From a virus, in the IMG/VR virus record IMGVR_UViG_3300023184_000194, positions 1 to 48,923 of that record: 48,923 nucleotides of DNA. One strand, 5' to 3'. This document shows positions 38,901 through 45,505 of this stretch, one piece after another (the first letter of the stretch is position 1; every line of letters starts with the position of its first letter). Below the pieces are notes generated by a model. It was not told where the DNA came from and searched no databases. It was given only the letters and a program-made list of their open reading frames with translations. Both the position numbers and the translations under genes were made by a program.

Positions 38901-39212
38901 GCCCAAACCCAGTGCTGAATAAGCCGCTTGTAGACCATATTCATTACGCTCGTCGCCATGCAACGATGCGCCGCCGCTGGTGCGGAAACTTGGATAACCT
39001 AGCGAGTTGATCAATTCGCGCTGGCTTGTGAATGATAGAAGCTTACCGGCATTGGTAGTGGTAGTACCGGCCGCGGTAGTACCAGTTGCAGGACTGGTTT
39101 TGTTTGTTTGTGTGGCCAACAGAATTAGAGGAACTGTGCCGTTACCTGCTGGTACGTACTGACTTTCGTCTGTTACTGTGATGCTTACACCTGGTGAAGT
39201 TAGGATTGCCAT
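35907..39212 (-). CDS. 18: Tail sheath protein (gp18), unusually long
   Basis: The start is placed at ATG 39212 (MAILTSPGVSITVTDES, a typical sheath opening) behind an AAAGGAA site, giving 1101 residues against 659 in T4. The C-terminal third has the conserved sheath core (NYTTGTFVRTGITQGQRDSLYTLRINPIS, then SRLTNYIRTILTSISNAYLFEPND). The middle 600 residues are inserted domains with repeated units of the form LWxxx...YxxxxxxW (GFLWLDLAK, GSIWIKTSA, GTLWYYGNA, GDLWVDTGD). These should be exposed on the tail surface. The sheath contracts to drive the tube through the host envelope. Confidence 0.88.
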   Translation of the reverse strand: MAILTSPGVSITVTDESQYVPAGNGTVPLILLATQTNKTSPATGTTAAGTTTTNAGKLLSFTSQRELINSLGYPSFRTSGGASLHGDERNEYGLQAAYSALGLGNQLYVIRADIDLDQLTSTTVRPKGEVSNGFLWLDLAKTDYGVFQWSSATQSYTKITPTIITSSGDVLTDALNTPKTTVGQVGTYAVVAYNVNNPLFYKNASNTWVPVGTTDWQKAWTTVQSTYSTYAGNEVLANGSVTLTINGTAISITGASTNATGAEVVTSINSAFAASYGDGIRAEIDTNGRLVIRATSAAKSNGSTVDGKVTITASSGAASLGLTAATYYAPMLDFGSYTDVPTYATGEATPAPSGSIWIKTSATGSGASWAVKKYNSTTDSWTKLAAPLYASTQEAIYGLDSLNGGSGIADGAVFVQYSSLDGYPATFKVFERNGSGQTKVTGAVPSSNFTVGHTFTLAVSAAGSSTLTAYTFSGSYAVAGTSVDSFVSLVLSRNIPDVYAVKESTGAISFIHRSGGEIVLIDTTVGSGNPVATAGITTNTTGIEYEYAGTYTGSLRASKWTALGTALTFSIETPYIAPPAGTLWYYGNATEADVMVCGSNGWKGYRNVTSDARGYNLSNSDPMGPIFSPTQPTLQSDGTSLAAGDLWVDTGDLENFPLLYRYSGTTWTVIDKTDKVSQNGIVFADARWDASLDGTGASVGGIVDPISGDLPDIETMLTSNYIDLDCPDYRLYPRGTLLWNTRRNGMNVKEYVADKFTATAYPDAIDDGSNIVGTIPTYASTWSNASGVQSNGTPYHGHKAQRQMVVKALRSAVDSNTDVREDQYNFNLIVCPGYPELIPNMVSLNNDRNETAFIIGDTPLDLQPTTTALTEWSNTVETSASVYAGVYYPSGLTNDVNGNEIVVPPSHMALRTFIYSDNISYPWFAPAGTRRGIVDNATAIGYVNYTTGTFVRTGITQGQRDSLYTLRINPISLLPGSGLTVYGNKTRSSIAQSTDRVNVSRLTNYIRTILTSISNAYLFEPNDKSTRDQIKTAIEGAMNDLIAKRGIYDYLVVCDTSNNTSARIARNELYVDIAIEPMKDVEFIYIPIRLKNPGEIATGGK

Positions 39213-39243
39213 GTCGTCTTTTTCCTTTATATGACGTTTTAGA

Positions 39244-39249
39244 TATTTA
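39244..39249 (-). promoter_or_regulatory. Late promoter element before sheath gene
   Basis: The minus strand reads AATAAATATC, 31 bases before the sheath ATG at 39212. Confidence 0.55.
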
Positions 39250-39301
39250 TTTGGTTTTGGCAAAAGAACCTCGTTACAGGTGCCTTTGGAAAGGTCTGGA
39301 G

Positions 39302-39307
39302 TAAATA
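39302..39307 (+). promoter_or_regulatory. Late TAAATA five bases before an ATG
   Basis: GTAAATAGCTGT precedes the ATG at 39313 with exactly five bases between, the same spacing as at 22088 and 32356. Confidence 0.55.
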
Positions 39308-39312
39308 GCTGT

Positions 39313-39663
39313 ATGAGTGAACGTAAACTATGCCCTGTGTGCAATAAAAACCCTGTTGCTATTAACTATATACGCAACGGAAAGACCCACTATCGTAATG
39401 TGTGTGGATCATGTGCCCGAAAAGGCAAGAAGGTCAAAGTAAAGCCGCCAGCATGGTATCAAAGCGGATATAGAAAAAAACCCACATGTGATCGCTGTGG
39501 GTTCAAATCTGAAGCAGAAGCTCAGTTGTTAGTGTACCATGTGGATGGTAGTCTAAACAACAACGATCGATTGAATCTCAAGACTGTGTGCTTAAACTGT
39601 CGACCAATGATAACGAAATCACGTCTTCCTTGGAAGCCTGCGGGGATTGTACCAGATTTTTAA
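39313..39663 (+). CDS. Zinc-ribbon / HNH-like protein with four CxxC pairs
   Basis: The protein is 116 residues from ATG 39313 (MSERKLCPVCNKNPVAINY). An in-frame ATG eleven codons upstream lacks support. Cys pairs are CPVC, CGSC, CDRC and CLNC. Between the last two, LLVYHVDGSLNNNDRLNLKTVC has the spacing of an HNH treble clef, with HVDG in place of the usual DHI. The first pair unit is a separate zinc ribbon. Similar small proteins occur in T4-like marine phages near sheath genes. The 3' end overlaps the convergent dNMP kinase gene by 86 bases. Confidence 0.72.
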   Translation: MSERKLCPVCNKNPVAINYIRNGKTHYRNVCGSCARKGKKVKVKPPAWYQSGYRKKPTCDRCGFKSEAEAQLLVYHVDGSLNNNDRLNLKTVCLNCRPMITKSRLPWKPAGIVPDF

Positions 39664-40258
39664 TTTGATTGTATAGATCTTCGATGCTACGGTTATTATC
39701 AATTACTTCATCAAAGTCTGTGCCAACCCAGCTGGTTTCGCTGGCATGAACTCCTAGCTCTTTGAGTTTGGTTTGTGCGTACAAATCTCCAGCATTTGCT
39801 TTAGCGGCCATAATATGCCAACTGGGTAATGCACCACGTTGTATCCATACAATCTTACCACCTTGTTCTTTGATAGCTTTGATCTCGTTTGGAAAACGTA
39901 CATCACTAATCACAGTGTGATCACTGCGTCTTGCAAGACGTGCCTGCAATGCGGCAATCCAAATATCGTCATGGAAGTGTTGGCGGCACACCTCAGTACC
40001 CCAGTGTTGTAAAATCCAGCGAGGCGTCAAGTGTGGCATTTGCAATCTTTCTGCCCACCAAGTGTCCACTTGCTCGCGCCAGGCACGAGCTTCTGGTGTG
40101 CGTCCTTCAATCAGTTCTCGGTCCCAGCCGAACACTGCCGCTACGGCATCTTTAAGAGTGCCAGCAAAGCTGTCGCGTCTAAAGCCATGAAAACCTACCA
40201 AGTAGTCTGCGGCTGTGTCTTTGCCGCTGCCAATGAAACCGCAAATGCCTATGATCAT
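39578..40258 (-). CDS. 1: Deoxynucleoside monophosphate kinase (gp1-like)
   Basis: This 226-residue protein has the P-loop GFIGSGKDT at residues 7-15. DSFAGTLKDAVAAVFGWDRE, TPRWILQHWGTEVCRQHFHDDIW and HTVISDVRFPNEIKAIKEQGG are the T4 gp1-type pattern. The enzyme phosphorylates dNMPs for phage DNA synthesis. It has its own sigma70 promoter at 40285-40313. The transcript would begin with a terminator-like hairpin running into the ATG. The C-terminal 28 codons overlap the antisense zinc protein. Confidence 0.88.
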   Translation of the reverse strand: MIIGICGFIGSGKDTAADYLVGFHGFRRDSFAGTLKDAVAAVFGWDRELIEGRTPEARAWREQVDTWWAERLQMPHLTPRWILQHWGTEVCRQHFHDDIWIAALQARLARRSDHTVISDVRFPNEIKAIKEQGGKIVWIQRGALPSWHIMAAKANAGDLYAQTKLKELGVHASETSWVGTDFDEVIDNNRSIEDLYNQIKNLVQSPQASKEDVISLSLVDSLSTQS

Positions 40259-40284
40259 AAAAAAGCCCCTAGTGTATAGAGGCT
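40259..40284 (-). terminator. Terminator hairpin between promoter and dNMP kinase ATG
   Basis: AGCCTCTA / TAGGGGCT (one G-U pair) with a short loop, then TTTTTT and the ATG at 40258. It can end the upstream 125-residue gene, and at the same time forms the 5' leader of the kinase mRNA, with GGGG as possible ribosome site. Confidence 0.75.
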
Positions 40285-40313
40285 AGTTTACACAATTAAA
40301 TGGTAAATGTCAA
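40285..40313 (-). promoter_or_regulatory. sigma70 promoter of dNMP kinase
   Basis: TTGACA (40313-40308), 17-base spacer, TAAACT (40290-40285) on the minus strand. The -35 overlaps the upstream gene's stop. Confidence 0.72.
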
Positions 40314-40687
40314 ACGCCGTATTTGTTCTTTTTCTTGGCAGGATGCGGGCTAACTTTGTGTGTGTCCTTGGGCTCTTGGCTTCGCAGGTTGCCTTTGTTC
40401 AAATCACTATGGCTAGCACCAACCATCTTGTAGCTTTGCTTTAGCATGTCTGATTCTTCTTGTGTGTATGGATGTGCTGTGTGTTTTTTGCCATAAAACG
40501 TTTTTGGATCCATGTCAATTTTGCCTTTACCGTCAGAACAGGCCAGTGCTAGACCCAGGCGATAGTGTGCATAATCAGAGTTCATTTTTTCACTGTCGCC
40601 AAAGGTATGCAGTCCGGTGCTGGCTTCTTTGTAGCCATCGGGCACCTTGCCAGCTTTGATCTCCATGATGATTTCGTTAATTTTCAT
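40310..40687 (-). CDS. Small conserved phage protein (125 aa)
   Basis: The protein opens MKINEIIMEIKAGKVPDGYKEASTGLHTFGDSEKMNSDYAHYRLGLALACSDG and ends in a basic tail, PAKKKNKYGV. The amphipathic opening resembles those of neighbouring genes (MKVTEIVVEEK). There is no enzyme motif. It starts two bases from the stop of the preceding gene. Its role is unknown. Such proteins are frequent in T4-like phages of aquatic bacteria. Confidence 0.68.
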   Translation of the reverse strand: MKINEIIMEIKAGKVPDGYKEASTGLHTFGDSEKMNSDYAHYRLGLALACSDGKGKIDMDPKTFYGKKHTAHPYTQEESDMLKQSYKMVGASHSDLNKGNLRSQEPKDTHKVSPHPAKKKNKYGV

Positions 40688-41500
40688 TTAGCAGTTCCAT
40701 TTTCTTAGTGCTAGAGCTTTGCGAGTTGGTTTGCCATTGGGTTTCTTCATAGGTCCTTTTACTCCGCCCATTCTAGCACAGAAACTCTTGCGGCGCTTGG
40801 CGGCTTTACTACCTGGCTTGAGTTTGCTAGGTTTGGTAGTCACTGCCATTTGCAGTTTTGAACCTGGGTTCTCTCTGCGGTAACTTGCTACACCTTTGGC
40901 ATTGAGGCCGCCCTTTTTGCTCTTGCCCGCACTACGTCTCCAGGCCGCTGTTTCAAACAGAGCATGGTCATCCATGGCTTCAAATGTTTCCCACACTGCA
41001 TCAACACTAGTTCGTGTGTTGGTTGCAACTTCCTCAGCAAACATTTCCATTGCTTCGTACATTTCTGCAATCTCTGGATCTTCATTGCCTTCTTCGGATG
41101 CCATATAGTCCCACACAGTGACCAACATTGATTTTGCCACTGCAATCTTTTCTTGGCACCACTCAGGTAAGTTATCGCCAGAGTGTATCAGTCCATCTAG
41201 TCCATCCACAGCACGTTTCATTGTTTCAATGTTGTTGTCTGCCATGCCTGCTTCGTCATCGTATTCGGGATTAAATCCTTCATCAACTTTTTTTGGCTTC
41301 TTGCCTGCCTTTTTCATGTTCACAGCAATAGCGGCTCGTTGTGCGGCATTGGCAGCTTCTTCTACTGACTCAGCGGGCACACAGTTATTCACTCGTACTC
41401 CACCCTTCATTTTTGTTTTGGGGTTGCCAATTTTTTTGCCTGTCCAGCACTTGGGGTCTAGACGGACTTTTTCTTCTACAACAATTTCAGTTACTTTCAT
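40688..41500 (-). CDS. Conserved phage protein with basic C-terminus (270 aa)
   Basis: The start is taken at ATG 41500 (MKVTEIVVEEKVRLDPKCWTGKKIGNPKTKMKGGVRVNNCVPAE), just after the gp13 stop. Upstream in-frame starts would lie inside gp13. A helical middle (DGLDGLIHSGDNLPEWCQEKIAVAKSML) is followed by a very basic end (KPGSKAAKRRKSFCARMGGVKGPMKKPNGKPTRKALALRKWNC). The SFCARMxGxxGxM end motif recurs in many phage proteins. The role is unknown. A nucleic-acid-binding tail is inference. Confidence 0.68.
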   Translation of the reverse strand: MKVTEIVVEEKVRLDPKCWTGKKIGNPKTKMKGGVRVNNCVPAESVEEAANAAQRAAIAVNMKKAGKKPKKVDEGFNPEYDDEAGMADNNIETMKRAVDGLDGLIHSGDNLPEWCQEKIAVAKSMLVTVWDYMASEEGNEDPEIAEMYEAMEMFAEEVATNTRTSVDAVWETFEAMDDHALFETAAWRRSAGKSKKGGLNAKGVASYRRENPGSKLQMAVTTKPSKLKPGSKAAKRRKSFCARMGGVKGPMKKPNGKPTRKALALRKWNC

Positions 41501-41504
41501 TTTT

Positions 41505-42638
41505 CTATCCTGTAATCCAAGTATAAGGCTGGCTACCATCAATGAATCGTTTGAGCTCTTCTTCAAGTGCTTCCATTTCAGCCTTGGCCTCTGATTTGAG
41601 TGCGGCACCATTCAGTTGTGTGCCACCTTGTGGGCCTGCAATTTGTGCAAACTTTTCACGTGCCTGGCCCAACATTTCTTTGGCCAGTGCCAAGGCATAG
41701 TCCTGCAACCACGGATATATCCTGTCATCATTGAACAACATGCTGTCTGGTTTTTTGTTATAAAGCCATAACAATACTGTTTCAGCAGGATCATCATTGC
41801 CTGCACTATAAATGTTACACTTGGACAGTTCAAATCCTGTTACACTTGTGGCGCCAAGGGTACCAGCTGATAACATAGTAAAAGTCCTACCGTCATTGCT
41901 CTTGGTCAATAGTGTGTAGTAATTGTTGTAGCCAGCGGTGGGGCAATTGATAATGCTGACAGAACTACCAGGTACAACTGCATCCCATGGATCACTCAAG
42001 GTGAATGTAATTGTACTGCCTGCGGCCAATCCTGACGCACTTAGACTTTGCATACGTTTGTAACTGTGACCGGCATCGGGCACTTTTCTGACCAAGACCA
42101 ATCTTTTGCTCACTGGATTGAATGTAAAATTAAGGTACCCACCAAACATGGTCATTGCCAGTTTCTGGTAAGAAGCAAACAATTCGTAGTTGGCTAGTCC
42201 ACCAACTCGGCCTGCTTGTAACATATAGGTGTTGAGGTATCCGCTGGCAAATGGTTCAAATTGGCTTGCTGTTGTGCCTGTCACACTACCAATACCTCTG
42301 CGGAACACTTGCCTAACAGTCATGATTTCACTTGGCAATATGTATTCTTGGGTTTCGGGCAGTAGTTCAAGAAACGCATAGCTTTCTTCTTCTGCACTGC
42401 CTGCACGTTGACGATATCGATTTAGTGCATTATCAATTGCCACATGATAGTGGGCAGGATCTAGTTCAACATCAACCATGCCATCACCTAGTCGTAGGCG
42501 AATATAGTCTTGGATATCTTTTCGTTTTTTGGCATTGGAATCAACAACATCTTCGTCGTAGGCAATTGGGCCCGGACCGCCTAAGCTGTCTACTGTGATT
42601 GCTTGCCTGTTGTTTAACCCTGGCTTGAGTGTGGCCAT
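41505..42638 (-). CDS. 13: Neck protein gp13-like
   Basis: The protein is 377 residues. DIQDYIRLRLGDGMVDVELDPAHYHVAIDNALNRYRQRAG and the closing part ALALAKEMLGQAREKFAQIAGPQGG follow the pattern of gp13 from T4-like marine phages as I recall it. gp13 helps close the filled head and join the tail. A beta-rich insert (about residues 205-275, with TFTLSDPWDAVVPGSSV) seems added, since T4 gp13 has 309 residues. The GGGG ribosome site lies in a terminator stem eight bases before the ATG. Confidence 0.72.
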   Translation of the reverse strand: MATLKPGLNNRQAITVDSLGGPGPIAYDEDVVDSNAKKRKDIQDYIRLRLGDGMVDVELDPAHYHVAIDNALNRYRQRAGSAEEESYAFLELLPETQEYILPSEIMTVRQVFRRGIGSVTGTTASQFEPFASGYLNTYMLQAGRVGGLANYELFASYQKLAMTMFGGYLNFTFNPVSKRLVLVRKVPDAGHSYKRMQSLSASGLAAGSTITFTLSDPWDAVVPGSSVSIINCPTAGYNNYYTLLTKSNDGRTFTMLSAGTLGATSVTGFELSKCNIYSAGNDDPAETVLLWLYNKKPDSMLFNDDRIYPWLQDYALALAKEMLGQAREKFAQIAGPQGGTQLNGAALKSEAKAEMEALEEELKRFIDGSQPYTWITG

Positions 42639-42675
42639 AAAAAAATCCCCGTTGCTGTATTTAGCACACGGGGAT
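42639..42675 (-). terminator. Terminator with late promoter in its loop
   Basis: ATCCCCGT (42675-42668) pairs with ACGGGGAT (42652-42645) on the minus strand, followed by seven Ts and the ATG of gp13. The loop contains TAAATA. It ends the 410-residue gene transcript. Confidence 0.82.
42658..42663 (-). promoter_or_regulatory. Late TAAATA of gp13, inside terminator loop
   Basis: GCTAAATACAG on the minus strand lies between the arms of the terminator 42639-42675. A transcript from here would contain only the 3' arm and so keep GGGG free as a ribosome site. Confidence 0.6.
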
Positions 42676-42689
42676 CGGACTAGGGTCTG

Positions 42690-43922
42690 TTACAGTACAC
42701 GCAACAACAATGTATCCTCATTGCAACGTCCGTTTAATTTGGTTTCTGTTGTTTTGATACTTTCCATGTGCTTGCGTATTTGCACTTTGGTTGTTTTCAT
42801 AAACTCAGCCAGTTGCTGTTCGGGCTTGCGAAGTGTTTTTTGCACACTTTTACTTTCGTCAAAGTCCAGAATACTTGTGCCTTTCACGCTCAATCCAGTT
42901 TTGTACGCACCCGGAACATACTTGCCCAATTTACGTGTTTTTGTGTTGTACACCCAAAGCTCTGTTGCACCCACAATATCCTGCGGGTTTATACTCATCA
43001 ATTTGGACGCAGGATCCTGCTTGAGGTACTTGAGCTTGGCAACCAATTTTTCTTTGGTTGGACTCTTTTTAACTCTAGCTTTCTTAGTGGCTTTCTTCAC
43101 GCCACGATACTGATCCACTGCTTTTTGCAACTCATCAAACCAAGCATAGATGCGTTTGTAGTCAGCGGCTTTGAAGTGTTTGTATCCTTCAACCAACTGC
43201 TCATCTTCCCGAGCTTGAGCTGACTCAAATTCAGCACGAGTCTTTACAAATGCCGTTTCAATTTTACCTAGCTGTCCTTGTGGAACGTTTTGTGCAACCA
43301 AGAAGTCGTAGGGCTTGAAGCCTGTGCCAGCGTTGGTTACTGCATCGTCAAAGTAACCTTCTAGCTCACCAATGGTGGCTGACGTTTTTTCGTTGAGCCG
43401 ATCCTGGATAGTAGGCTGTCTAACAATGGGCTTGTCTTCTGCCACAACAGGCTGATCATCTTCCTCGTTGTACTCAGTGTATTTTTCAACCACATCACGA
43501 GTGGCTGTTTCAAGATACTGCAATGCACGAGGCTTGAGTGGCATGCCCTTGCCATGTGCGGCAATGATGCTACATGCTGTGATAGGAACCCAACGGCTTT
43601 TGATAACCTTGCTGAGATCGGATTTAGTGACCACAAAGTGTTTTTGCTCTTGGAGCCAAGAAATAAAGTCCGGCTTCAAATCTTTGACTGAGAAGTGATA
43701 GTTGTAGTAATAGAAACTACGGCGCAGGTTGTGATCAAAATCAGCGTCACTCATTGCAAGTGCTCGTTCTGTGTCCCACTGTGGCTCACCGCCTGTGTAC
43801 TTTTCATCTGCAAGGTGCGCCCTGCGTACAGTCACTTTCTTTTTGGCAATTTTAACGCCTGCAACTGTTTTGCCTGTGTTGGCTTTTTTAGGTGCAGATT
43901 TTGCGGGTGTTTTTGTGGCCAT
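42690..43922 (-). CDS. Basic phage protein of unknown role (410 aa)
   Basis: It has a Lys/Ala-rich N-terminal tail (MATKTPAKSAPKKANTGKTV), reminiscent of nucleic-acid-binding tails. Next comes a folded part with SFYYYNYHFSVKDLKPDFISWLQEQ, then a long helical charged region and a Lys-rich stretch (KKATKKARVKKSP), and a C-terminal AELWVYNTKTRKLGKYVPG-like segment (ELWVYNTKTRKLGKYVPG). There is no catalytic motif. A perfect sigma70 promoter and an AAGGAG site point to early or middle expression, unlike its late neighbours. Confidence 0.75.
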   Translation of the reverse strand: MATKTPAKSAPKKANTGKTVAGVKIAKKKVTVRRAHLADEKYTGGEPQWDTERALAMSDADFDHNLRRSFYYYNYHFSVKDLKPDFISWLQEQKHFVVTKSDLSKVIKSRWVPITACSIIAAHGKGMPLKPRALQYLETATRDVVEKYTEYNEEDDQPVVAEDKPIVRQPTIQDRLNEKTSATIGELEGYFDDAVTNAGTGFKPYDFLVAQNVPQGQLGKIETAFVKTRAEFESAQAREDEQLVEGYKHFKAADYKRIYAWFDELQKAVDQYRGVKKATKKARVKKSPTKEKLVAKLKYLKQDPASKLMSINPQDIVGATELWVYNTKTRKLGKYVPGAYKTGLSVKGTSILDFDESKSVQKTLRKPEQQLAEFMKTTKVQIRKHMESIKTTETKLNGRCNEDTLLLRVL

Positions 43923-43953
43923 GTTTGCTCCTTGGATTATTGATTACCTAGTA

Positions 43954-43982
43954 ATTATACAATAAAACGGACAAGCTGTCAA
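43954..43982 (-). promoter_or_regulatory. Perfect sigma70 promoter
   Basis: TTGACA (43982-43977), 17-base spacer, TATAAT (43959-43954) on the minus strand, ahead of the 410-residue basic protein. Confidence 0.88.
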
Positions 43983-44248
43983 CCGTGTTGTAAATGGGCT
44001 AACATTAGCCATTTTTCGTACTCTATAATACTTTGGTTTATACGAGCCAGCAACTCTTGTTGCCGCAGGCTTGATTCTTTTCGGTTGCGTCTCAGCTCAA
44101 CTTCTTCACTGCCCAGCTTATGCACTAGATTTTCGACGCCGCCTATCATTCGGGCTAGATCTTTTCGGCAATTGGTTGGCGCTACTTGCATTTGGTCACG
44201 CAACTCTGAACTAACAGGTGCCCAGTCTAAGGAAGTTTTTATACGCAT
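43979..44248 (-). CDS. Small coiled-coil protein, leaderless (89 aa)
   Basis: The protein opens MRIKTSLDWAPVSSELRDQMQVAP. Residues 30-80 are a long charged helix (EEVELRRNRKESSLRQQELLARINQS) with heptad-like spacing. The ATG lies exactly six bases after a perfect -10, so the mRNA should begin at the A of ATG. No family is recognised. The stop lies within the next promoter region. Confidence 0.65.
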   Translation of the reverse strand: MRIKTSLDWAPVSSELRDQMQVAPTNCRKDLARMIGGVENLVHKLGSEEVELRRNRKESSLRQQELLARINQSIIEYEKWLMLAHLQHG

Positions 44249-44254
44249 AGGAGT

Positions 44255-44283
44255 ATTATAGCACCGTTTGGGCAGTCTGTCAA
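44255..44283 (-). promoter_or_regulatory. Perfect sigma70 promoter, leaderless start
   Basis: TTGACA (44283-44278), 17-base spacer, TATAAT (44260-44255) on the minus strand, then six bases and the ATG at 44248. Confidence 0.88.
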
Positions 44284-44289
44284 TCTAGG

Positions 44290-44295
44290 TAAATA
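44290..44295 (+). promoter_or_regulatory. Late promoter element of gp14
   Basis: GGTAAATACTG is followed 19 bases later by the ATG at 44315, with GAGGATCC as ribosome site. It overlaps the divergent sigma70 region. Confidence 0.6.
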
Positions 44296-44314
44296 CTGCA
44301 AAGAGGATCCAAAA

Positions 44315-45505
44315 ATGCCCCGTTTGAGTTTATGGCGTGAAAAACACGGTAGCGACTATAAGTTTATCGATCGACGTATAAGCGAAATGTTCACCATTGG
44401 CGGAACTGGTGTTTTGGTCCATAAGTACCTGGGCGTGGATACAAGTGCAAATGATGGTACGGATGCTACCAAGCCTGCATACCAAAACCAAAGTGAGATG
44501 AACATCCAAGACTTGTTGTTTTTAGAAAACCGTGATCGCAAGTACGATACTGATGTGTATTCCATGCGTGGCATCTACCAGGTAGCAGACCAAGATTTTG
44601 ACTTGCGTCAATTTGGTATTTTCCTAGCCCAGGGCACAACATTCATGACGTTTCATTTGAATGACATGATACAGTTGTTGGGTCGAAAAATTGTTGCCGG
44701 CGATGTAGTTGAACTCATGCACCTACGTGACTACGATTCATTGGATGACAGCGTGCCATTTGCATTACAAAGATTTTACACCATTACTGAAGCAACTCGT
44801 GCCGCAGAAGGGTTCAGTGCCACATGGTACCCACATTTATGGCGTTGCAAATTGCAACCCTTGGTGGACAGTCAAGAATACAAAGATATCCTGGACAAGT
44901 TGGGTGCCAACCCTGATCCGTTTGCAGGCAATGTGGGAAGTGCTGATAATCCAAGCATTGGATCTATTGTCAGTACCTACCAAAAATACCTGGATATCAA
45001 TGAAGCTGTTATTGCACAAGCCGAGATTGAAGTTCCTAAATCTGGATACGATACCAGCAAGTTTTATACTGTGCCACTGAACACTGACGGATCACTTGCT
45101 GATCCCAATGGTACCAATGTTGCCGACGATGTAACAGTTGCTACGGATACCTTGACAGCGGATGGCGGCATTGCTGCCCCTACTAAAAAGATACAAGGTT
45201 ACTTGACAGGCGACGGACTTGCTCCTAATGGATTAGACGTAGGCATGGGCATTGCGTATCCACTAGGATCAGTAGCAGGTGATTATTTCCTACGCTTGGA
45301 CTATGTGCCAAATCGTTTGTTCCGTTACGATGGTCGTCGTTGGGTCAAGGTCGAGGACAGTGTACGCACTAACTTGACTCCAGGTGCTGTGGACAATAAC
45401 ACACAATTAAGTACTTTTGTAAATAACACAGGCAACATCACTACCACACAAGGCAATGTGTCTTCGCGCACAGGTCTAAGTAAAGCATTAAGGGCTGACA
45501 ACTAA
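44315..45505 (+). CDS. 14: Neck protein gp14-like
   Basis: The protein is 396 residues. MPRLSLWREKHGSDYKFIDRRISEMFTIGGTGVLVHKYLG, QDLLFLENRDRKYDTDVYSMRGIYQVADQDFDLRQFGIFL and LGRKIVAGDVVELMHLRDYD fit the neck protein 14 of T4-like phages (T4 gp14 256 residues). A C-terminal extension carries YFLRLDYVPNRLFRYDGRRWVKVED, the same W-type motif that recurs in the sheath and in gp15. Its stop overlaps the ATG of gp15. Together with gp13 it forms the head-tail connector ring. Confidence 0.7.
   Translation: MPRLSLWREKHGSDYKFIDRRISEMFTIGGTGVLVHKYLGVDTSANDGTDATKPAYQNQSEMNIQDLLFLENRDRKYDTDVYSMRGIYQVADQDFDLRQFGIFLAQGTTFMTFHLNDMIQLLGRKIVAGDVVELMHLRDYDSLDDSVPFALQRFYTITEATRAAEGFSATWYPHLWRCKLQPLVDSQEYKDILDKLGANPDPFAGNVGSADNPSIGSIVSTYQKYLDINEAVIAQAEIEVPKSGYDTSKFYTVPLNTDGSLADPNGTNVADDVTVATDTLTADGGIAAPTKKIQGYLTGDGLAPNGLDVGMGIAYPLGSVAGDYFLRLDYVPNRLFRYDGRRWVKVEDSVRTNLTPGAVDNNTQLSTFVNNTGNITTTQGNVSSRTGLSKALRADN

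Noticed and set aside
35907-39344. Longer sheath start at 39344
   Set aside because: The extra 44 codons lack sheath character and overlap the late element and ribosome site. MAILTSPGVS at 39212 is the typical start.
40688-41611. Longer start at 41611 for the 270-residue protein
   Set aside because: It would lie within the gp13 coding sequence. The ATG at 41500 follows the gp13 stop and gives a typical opening.
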